A stretch of 6,383 bases of DNA from contig DBVX01000048.1 in NCBI GenBank assembly GCA_002308815.1, positions 3,210-9,592 of the forward strand, read 5' to 3'. Below are positions 1-6,000 of this stretch, in pieces; within the stretch, counting starts at the first letter, position 1, and each line of letters starts with the position of its first letter. The stretch comes from Bacteroidales bacterium UBA1253 (GTDB taxonomy: Bacteria; Bacteroidota; Bacteroidia; Bacteroidales; Paludibacteraceae). A model generated the notes under the pieces. It did not search any database. It saw only the letters and a program-made list of their open reading frames with translations, and was not told the origin of the DNA. The position numbers were made by a program, and so were the translations under genes.

Positions 1-25
1 TCGAGCCCCAGCTGGTTCACAAGAA

Positions 26-53
26 GGTCAGGATGTCGGCAGACATTCTGACC
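26..53. terminator. Hairpin after the glycosyltransferase gene, possible bidirectional terminator
   Basis: The arms are GGTCAG-G-ATGTC and GACAT-T-CTGACC around a four-base GGCA loop: eleven base pairs interrupted by one G/T position. The hairpin starts four bases past the TAA stop of the minus-strand glycosyltransferase. On the minus strand it is followed by the imperfect U-run TTCTT; on the plus strand by CTTTTTA, the better U-tract. It could therefore end this gene and also a convergent gene lying left of the window, but bases 1-25 are too short to show such a gene. Confidence 0.6.
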
Positions 54-57
54 CTTT

Positions 58-1251
58 TTATCCATTGTTATTCTGCCTATTCTTCAAAACCAGTTTTTCC
101 ACCAGTTCAATAATGCGTTCGCAGGCATCAGGATGATAGTTTTCACGTTGCGCTTTCATCATCTTTTCGCGGTATTCGGTGTCATTGGCCAACCGGATGG
201 CAGCTGCTGCCTGCTCTTCTGTTTTTTCTGAATAGAAGGACATGTTACGCTCATGGCAGAACTTGGCGTTTTCGTCCTCAATACCCGGTATGGGAGCTGT
301 ATGCACCAGCGGGATGTTCTTTACAATCGACTCGGTGGTACTGATACCGCCCGGCTTGGTCATCACCACATCGCAAGCGTCCATCATCAGGGCAATCTTG
401 TCCGTATAACCCACGGGACAAATACGGTAGTCGTCTGCAAACTGATGCTTGATGACATTCAGATTGTGCTCATTGCGCCCGCAAACGCATATTACACGGC
501 TGTTCGGACGGATGTGTTCTCTGAACTCTTTGAGTAAAAATGACATATTGCCGAACCCCATACTTCCGGACATAACTAGATACCAGCGGCTTTTTTTGGC
601 AGTACTGTCTTGTTCCTGCATTTCGAACCCTAGTGCTTCCGCCACCTGCCTGCGGGCTTCGTCCTTTTCAATGCGATGTCTGAAAAGATCCTCATCGACT
701 GGAATGCCCAGTGCCTGCAGTTGCTCCTGCTTGAACCCATCGCCGATCCACAGCGGAAAGAGATCTTTATGCGGCAGCACGTAGCAGTCCAATTCGGTGT
801 CGTTGAGGAACGGATGTATGGTATAGTCAGTCATAACAAACACCGATGGGATGTGCAGTTTCCCCTCCCTCTTGAGTGCTGTCAGTTTCTCTGCGGAAAA
901 GAGATGCACGGACACAACCGCATCATAACCTCCGTCTTCTATGAAATGCCACAGTCTGCGCCAGTAGAGTTTGTTCACCCAGTAAATGGGCGAATGGCGG
1001 TGACCGTTCAGATGACGGGAAACCCACATGGCTAAGGAATAAATTTTCGAGAAGATGTTAAATCCCCTTGTACTGCCGACATAAGCTTTGGAAACGGCCC
1101 GCGAATTATTGGATGTCCCGTTCGGTTTGGAAATGGATAGGATGTCTTTCATCTCCGCTTCTATCCCATGCGCCACCATGGCATTGAGCAGCGCTTTGCC
1201 ACATGAGTTGTGACCTTCGCCGGTGTTTGCGGACAAGATTAGAATTTTCAT
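58..1251 (-). CDS. MGDG synthase/UgtP-type glycosyltransferase (probable diacylglycerol glycosyltransferase)
   Basis: A 397-residue GT-B fold glycosyltransferase that probably transfers a sugar from a UDP-sugar to diacylglycerol or a similar lipid at the inner face of the cytoplasmic membrane. Seen: residues 1-21 hold a first beta strand followed by SANTGEGHNSCGKAL, the glycine-rich loop of the MGDG synthase N-terminal domain; TDYTIHPF at 141-148 matches the UgtP-type TDY motif of the acceptor domain; the C-terminal domain (about 222-390) has VMSGSMGFGN at 226-235, TKPGGISTTES at 298-308 and PGIEDENAKF at 322-331, the nucleotide-sugar binding signature of this family. Length is normal for the family, and there is no signal peptide or membrane span. 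The ATG at 1251 is chosen because the ATG 20 codons upstream lies inside the -33 promoter element; the chosen one also starts exactly at the conserved MKILILSANTGEGH. GGGGGA ten bases upstream may serve as ribosome binding site. It has its own promoter and a hairpin after the stop. The family is well supported; sugar and acceptor are inferred, and a polyprenyl or other lipid acceptor is possible. Confidence 0.87.
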   Translation of the reverse strand: MKILILSANTGEGHNSCGKALLNAMVAHGIEAEMKDILSISKPNGTSNNSRAVSKAYVGSTRGFNIFSKIYSLAMWVSRHLNGHRHSPIYWVNKLYWRRLWHFIEDGGYDAVVSVHLFSAEKLTALKREGKLHIPSVFVMTDYTIHPFLNDTELDCYVLPHKDLFPLWIGDGFKQEQLQALGIPVDEDLFRHRIEKDEARRQVAEALGFEMQEQDSTAKKSRWYLVMSGSMGFGNMSFLLKEFREHIRPNSRVICVCGRNEHNLNVIKHQFADDYRICPVGYTDKIALMMDACDVVMTKPGGISTTESIVKNIPLVHTAPIPGIEDENAKFCHERNMSFYSEKTEEQAAAAIRLANDTEYREKMMKAQRENYHPDACERIIELVEKLVLKNRQNNNG

Positions 1252-1261
1252 ACGATGCAAT

Positions 1262-1295
1262 TCCCCCGTATTATTCGCGCCAAAAGTACGGGGGA
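1262..1295. promoter_or_regulatory. Perfect 9-bp inverted repeat across the transcription start, candidate operator
   Basis: TCCCCCGTA (1262-1270) and TACGGGGGA (1287-1295) are exact inverse complements separated by 16 bases. On the minus strand the upstream arm overlaps the first two bases (TA) of the -7 element at 1288-1281. The downstream arm supplies the GGGGGA that may be the ribosome binding site. The dyad centre (1278-1279) is within a few bases of the expected transcription start. Because the upstream arm is probably not transcribed, a DNA-level operator fits better than an mRNA hairpin. The regulator is unknown. Confidence 0.45.
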
Positions 1296-1312
1296 TTTCT
1301 GATTCGGGCAAA
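1281..1312 (-). promoter_or_regulatory. Bacteroidota-type promoter of the glycosyltransferase gene
   Basis: On the minus strand TTTG (1312-1309), a 20-base spacer, then TACTTTTG (1288-1281). This is an exact match to the Bacteroidetes housekeeping sigma consensus TTTG-N19-21-TAnnTTTG. Transcription should begin near 1274-1277, giving a leader of about 25 bases before the ATG at 1251. This excludes the ATG at 1311, which sits within the -33 element. Confidence 0.8.
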
Positions 1313-1398
1313 TTATTTGTGAATTTTGTAAAATCTGCGGTTATTTGTTACAGTCCATACGGTGTTTGCGCGTTTCATTTTCAGACGGGCAAACGCAA

Positions 1399-1431
1399 GG
1401 CAGGCTGTCAGACATTTGCTGACAGCCTGCC
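1399..1431 (-). terminator. Probable terminator of the lipoprotein gene
   Basis: Perfect 13-bp GC-rich stem (arms GGCAGGCTGTCAG at 1399-1411 and its complement at 1419-1431) with a seven-base loop. It lies 48 bases past the stop of the lipoprotein gene and upstream of the next gene's promoter. On the minus strand it is followed by TTGCGTTTG, a poor U-tract, so efficiency is uncertain. Position and stem strength support a terminator or a 3'-end stabilising hairpin. Confidence 0.65.
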
Positions 1432-1479
1432 GATAATCCGTTTCGGAATGCGGAATGAAACCCGTGTACCGTCTGTAGA

Positions 1480-2898
1480 TTAATACTGTGTGAGAGCACC
1501 CGAATAGGTGGCATGCAGAATGCTTTGCTTCGAAGTGTTCGGGTCGGTGTAGACAATGGTGAAACGAATGTCCATGTTCCGATTGTTGGTGTCAATCGAG
1601 CCTTCCATATCGGTGAAACGGGCATCATTGAACTTCTCGTTCATACCGATGGTTTTTACAGAAGGAATAACCACGTCCTTTGTGAATGAATACCCGTTGG
1701 CAGTCTTTTGGAAATTGATTCCTTCGGCAAGAATCGTCAATTCGGGTACCATATCTCCATACGAGAAAGCATAGAACGTGATTTCGGTCTTGTTGATATC
1801 CACACCTACCATCCTGTTGTCAATCGAGAAATTGTCCACATCCACCGCGAATGTGCCGGATGCCAGAAAGTCGTGATTATAGAGTTTCTGTTCGACTTGG
1901 TCGGGTTCGTCAGGATCTACCAGCGATCCGATGAAGGATGCCTCATATTCGTCCTTCTTGTTCGTTTGAGGATCAACATATACGAACACGAGGGTAATCT
2001 GCATTGTTCCGGTTTCGGCTTCTCCCTCAATCACACCGTGAACATTGCGGAACTCACAGTAGGGATAATAGATGCTCTGTCCGCCCTTCTCCAGGATGGG
2101 AACTGCTGTTTCTGCATTAAATTCGTAGCCCTTGACCGTTTCGGTAACATTGAGATTCTGCGCCTGAAGAGTAACGAAACTGTTGCCGTTATCCAGCGAA
2201 AGGGTGGCGAGATAGAGGTTCGCCTTCATATCGTCCTTGTCAATGGCAACACGCACTTTGTTGTCGGGGATAACTTTCCCGGCCACTTTGAGGACACCTC
2301 TGGCGGCAAATTCTTCCTCATAATCAACGGTTTTCTTCGCTTCTTCGGGAATAACCTCGTTAATCTTGCTGCTTTCAACCAGTTTGCCGTTGAACGCAAC
2401 GGAAACGTCCATATTTTGCTTCAGCAGAGGATTGTTGTAGGCAATGGTGAAATCAATGTGCATCGTTTTCTCCTTGGTGTCAATCGTACCATTGACGTAA
2501 GTCAGGGGGCAGTTGTTGTAAAGCACGTCCTTGTCTCCCATCTTGACAATCGGGACAATCTGCGCGTCGCCATTGGAAATGACGCAGGATGTCTCACTCG
2601 GGTTGCTTAGAGCAAGACCTTTGACCAGAATGTTCATAACGGCACCGTTCAACTCAAAGTTGTACAGGGTCATATCTGCCGTATGATTGTCAAGATTAAC
2701 ATCCACGGCAACGGTTCTGCCTGTCAGCGGCTCTTTGAGCATTGGAGACTCGGAAGTAAAATCGCCCACAGCAACGTATGTGTCGTCATCGCTGACCACA
2801 TCCACACCGTTCGCTTCGTTTTTCATCTCCCCGCAGGATGCAAGGAAAAAGATCGCGATACTCATAAGGAGTAACGGAAAACGGAAAAATGTTTTCAT
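1480..2898 (-). CDS. Lipoprotein with three tandem calycin-like beta domains
   Basis: A 472-residue lipoprotein. Residues 1-22 form a lipoprotein signal peptide: MK, a hydrophobic core, then the lipobox LASC with acylated Cys22. The residues after it (GEMKNE) and an acidic SDDD stretch at 36-39 fit an outer-membrane, possibly surface-exposed lipoprotein. Three related beta-rich domains follow at about 41-175, 196-328 and 344-471. Each has a late motif of the form VNGTIDTKEKTMHIDFTIAY (135-154), recurring as VHGVIEGEAETGTMQITLVF (286-305) and MEGSIDTNNRNMDIRFTIVY (431-450), and each closes with a strand ending in a small pattern such as FNGKL, FIGSL or YSGAL. Size and pattern resemble the Bacteroidetes calycin-like (lipocalin-fold) family that I recall as PF13944; that assignment is by pattern only. 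Ligand and role are unknown. The start is 2898 because the ATG 16 codons upstream lies in the -7 element and the signal peptide begins at 2898. No Shine-Dalgarno is visible, only an AT-rich leader, which is common in this phylum. Confidence 0.85.
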   Translation of the reverse strand: MKTFFRFPLLLMSIAIFFLASCGEMKNEANGVDVVSDDDTYVAVGDFTSESPMLKEPLTGRTVAVDVNLDNHTADMTLYNFELNGAVMNILVKGLALSNPSETSCVISNGDAQIVPIVKMGDKDVLYNNCPLTYVNGTIDTKEKTMHIDFTIAYNNPLLKQNMDVSVAFNGKLVESSKINEVIPEEAKKTVDYEEEFAARGVLKVAGKVIPDNKVRVAIDKDDMKANLYLATLSLDNGNSFVTLQAQNLNVTETVKGYEFNAETAVPILEKGGQSIYYPYCEFRNVHGVIEGEAETGTMQITLVFVYVDPQTNKKDEYEASFIGSLVDPDEPDQVEQKLYNHDFLASGTFAVDVDNFSIDNRMVGVDINKTEITFYAFSYGDMVPELTILAEGINFQKTANGYSFTKDVVIPSVKTIGMNEKFNDARFTDMEGSIDTNNRNMDIRFTIVYTDPNTSKQSILHATYSGALTQY

Positions 2899-2943
2899 AA
2901 AAAAATGTTTATAGGTTTGATTGATGTTTATTATTTCGGGCGG

Positions 2944-2975
2944 CAAAGATAATGCCTGTCTGGCAACCTGCCAAT
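2944..2975 (-). promoter_or_regulatory. Bacteroidota-type promoter of the lipoprotein gene
   Basis: On the minus strand ATTG (2975-2972, three of four bases of the TTTG -33 element), a 20-base spacer, then TATCTTTG (2951-2944), an exact match to TAnnTTTG. The expected start is near 2938, giving an AT-rich leader of about 40 bases without a Shine-Dalgarno motif. The ATG at 2946 is inside the -7 element and so cannot be translated from this promoter. Confidence 0.72.
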
Positions 2976-3028
2976 TTTTTTTCGAATTTTCCAGAAAAAT
3001 ATAGTAAAATGTTGTTTTTTGGAGACCC

Positions 3029-6000
3029 TTACAGGATTGTCAGTTTGTACGATCGGCAGCCTCCGGATGTCAGTTGGCAGATGTTCACGACATAGACTCC
3101 TGTCCGGGCGGGGGCTGCGAAGATGTTCTCTCCCGTTTGCAGGTGAAGGCGGAGCGACAGTTTTCCCGCCGGATCATACAGCGTCATCTCCGCCGGACAG
3201 GACACACGGCAATGAACAGGTTGTCGCGGGTCGGCAACGGTAGGGTAGAGCAGGATGTCCTCTTCCGCATCCTCCATGTCCGTCAGCGTCCGCGCCACCA
3301 GCGGGCAGGTCATCATCCGCCTGCCGTTGCGGTCGGTCAGCAGCGCGCTGTACTCGCCGCCCATAATCAAGGGTCGGTAGAGGATAGAGGCGGTCTCGCC
3401 AGCGAGCGGCACACCGTTCTCGTACCACTGGAACGCCACGAAGTCGTAGCCGCCGTTGTAGTCCGAGTTCATGACCGCCACGCCATCGTCCCAGAGCTGC
3501 TTGAGGACGGACGAAGGGTAGGGGAGCGTGAATGGAATGGTCACGGATGCGGCTGTGGTGTCGCGGAAGAGCAGTTCCGCCGTGCAGGTGAACTGACCGA
3601 CACGTCCTCGAGCAGGCAGGACGATGTCGCCATCATCGGTAAGCACGATGAGCGTGTCTCTCCATCCGGCAACATGCGCCGCCGAGTCGAAGGTGAGGCG
3701 TACGCTGTGGGTCGTGCCCGTGAAGTCGAGACTGATATGCAGTTCCTCCTTGTCGGAGCACAGGTCATTGCAGGCGGCAGACAGGACTTGCACCGCGTTC
3801 TCCTCCAGCATGAGCGTGATGACGGAGTCGCAGCCGTCCACCGAGGGCAGCGTGACGGAATAGGTGCCTGCCGAAGCGAGTTCGGTTCCCTCAAACAGGA
3901 GGGTCTGACCTGTTAATAGCGTGTCGGTGAGTTGGCGCTCGTAGGAAGGATAATGACGCAGGTGAAGGGTGACAAGGGAGTCGCAACCGTTAGCGGATGA
4001 GAGCGAGAGAGTGTAGTCGCCTTCGTCGGTGTATTCGGCGCCATTCCATACGAACGAGCCTGAGGGGCAGATGTGCTCCGTCTGCTCGATGCCGCTGTAT
4101 GACGGGTGAACGGTCAGATGGAGGATATAGACCTGCTCGCAGCCGGGGGCGATGGGGAAAGTCTTGGTATAGACATCCGCTTTGGTCAGTTGGTCGCCGA
4201 AGAAGTCGTAGGTGGTGCCGTCGCAGATCGTGTCGTACAACTCGACCGTGCCGCCCTCCGTGGTGGCGATGGCGATGTCCTTGAGATAGTGGGTGCAGGC
4301 GTCCTTGTCGAAGTACTCAAGGGTGTAGGCGACGTAGTCACGGTCGCGGCATGCCGTCACCGAAGGCAGGGGGTAGTCGTAGTCGTGGAAGCGGTACGAG
4401 GGCTGCCAGCAGAGAGTGTCCGCAGGCTCTTCGACGTAGGTGTCTTCCTCGGGGTCGTCCTCCTCTTCTTTCGCCGTTCTGCGTTCCGGTTGCGGTGTCC
4501 TGCGTTCCGGCTCTGCTGTCCAGTGTTCGGCTGTCGCTGTTCTGTGGCCTGTTGATATCCATGGGTCCGGTTCTTCCGTCCGGTAATCTATGTATGGTGT
4601 CCAGTAGTCTGTGTCCGGTGTCCGGTATTCGGCAGCAGCTGTTGTTGCTGTTCTGTACGGCGGTAGGGAAGATGACGGCGGACAGTCGCTGACCAGCCGC
4701 ACGCTCTTGCCGCAGTAGCGGACATCGCTGGGACAGCCGGGTTTGCACGATATGTCGCTGAAGAAGAATACGGGAAGTTCGTACTTGCTTTTCCTGTACC
4801 GTTTCGCCATATTGGTGGAGGGGGTGTAGTCTCCCCATTCCTGTAAGCGTTGAAGCGTCTTTTCGTGCCTGTGTCCCGCGCACGGCAGGAACACCGCCCC
4901 CGCAGCCTCAAACGGAAGCCATTGCCAGACGGAAAGGATATTGCTTTCAAAACTGCCTCTTTGGGCGTTGTATATCGTGTCGTTGGCGACATAGAAGCCC
5001 TGCTCGGTGCTTGTGATAAGATGCGGTTTGTCTTCGGGGTCCCAGTTGTCGGGCAGCAGAACCATCCCCTTCACGCCGTTCACGGTGGCGAGAGCGAACA
5101 GGCCGGCGGCATTGGGGCGGTGCAGGACTATGTATGCCCAGTCATTTTCAGTCATCGTGTGCCAAGTACCTGCCGGATCTGTTTTGGTGCCGTTCACGAT
5201 GTCGTTGTACACGCCCCAGTCGGCGTAACTGTATTTGCCGCGCATGTCGTTTTCCACTTTCCCCCCAATCAGGTAGTAGCTGTTGGTCTTGCCTTCATTC
5301 CACGGCCGGTAGTTCTTCGCGCCGCTTTCCCATCCGCTGGTGCCCCAAGCGAAGAGGTCAATCCAGCCGTCGTACTTGCTGCTTATCTTCGTGTTGCTGC
5401 ATTTCGTGCCGTTATGATATACGGTGCCAATCTCCGTATCGCCCACATAGTCCCATTGGTGCTCGGCAAAGCGCCATGTGCCTTGCAGGGTGGTTCCGTC
5501 GGCGCACTGATGGGTGCCCTGCGTGGCGTTGTACTGCAGGTTGCCCGGCGAGAATAGTATTTGTCTGTCCGCCGATATGCTGAACGGCTGCGGATTGTAG
5601 GCGGAGGGTGGCGGGGTTTGGTCTTTGACCAGACGGACGGAACGAGCGAAGCAGCGGCTGTTAAAGCCGGCATTGAGGTTGACAGGACTGAAGTCCAAAC
5701 GGTAGGCATTGTTGGCATCGTATGCCGTGGATGACCAACAATAACCGCTCATGCCTGTGCGGCTCAACTTTGTACCTTTGCGGTAGCCGGCACACGGGAG
5801 AAAGACGGCACCGTTCAGCTCCATCAACTGCCATTGCTCCGCTGTGTAGATATTGGTCGCGGCAACACAAGTCCAGTCATCCCAGTCGCTCGCGGTTGTC
5901 TTTCCCGGCGTGAAACCGCAGCCCGTTGGCAATGTAAAGTCATCGGGCAGGATAACCAAGCCCGTCATTCCGTTCACTTTCGACGCACCGCACTTACTGA

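Noticed and set aside
1252..1311. Twenty-residue N-terminal extension of the glycosyltransferase starting at ATG 1311
   Set aside because: The ATG lies inside the TTTG -33 element of a perfect promoter, and the conserved family N-terminus begins at 1251.
1708..2610. 300-codon plus-strand open frame opposite the lipoprotein gene
   Set aside because: It is fully antisense to a well-supported gene, has no recognisable domain and no promoter, and its composition looks like a mirror of the sense codons.
2899..2946. Sixteen-residue N-terminal extension of the lipoprotein starting at ATG 2946
   Set aside because: The ATG lies in the TATCTTTG -7 element, and the lipoprotein signal peptide begins at 2898.
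2991..3022. AT-rich hairpin after the large gene as its terminator
   Set aside because: The stem is about eight weak pairs with an A/C mismatch in the minus-strand RNA and is followed by AAAATTCG with no U-tract.
3074..3916. 280-codon plus-strand open frame opposite the large surface protein
   Set aside because: It is Arg- and His-rich, without a recognisable domain, and explained by the high GC of the sense gene, where stop codons are rare on the other strand.
4463..4627. CRISPR-like array
   Set aside because: Units are contiguous, degenerate and coding, with no spacers between identical repeats.
4338..4992. Overlapping minus-strand frames across the linker region, which could hint at a frameshift
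   Set aside because: The 21-base repeat keeps all frames mostly open. The main frame links recognisable modules on both sides without a break, and the heptad pattern is best in that frame.
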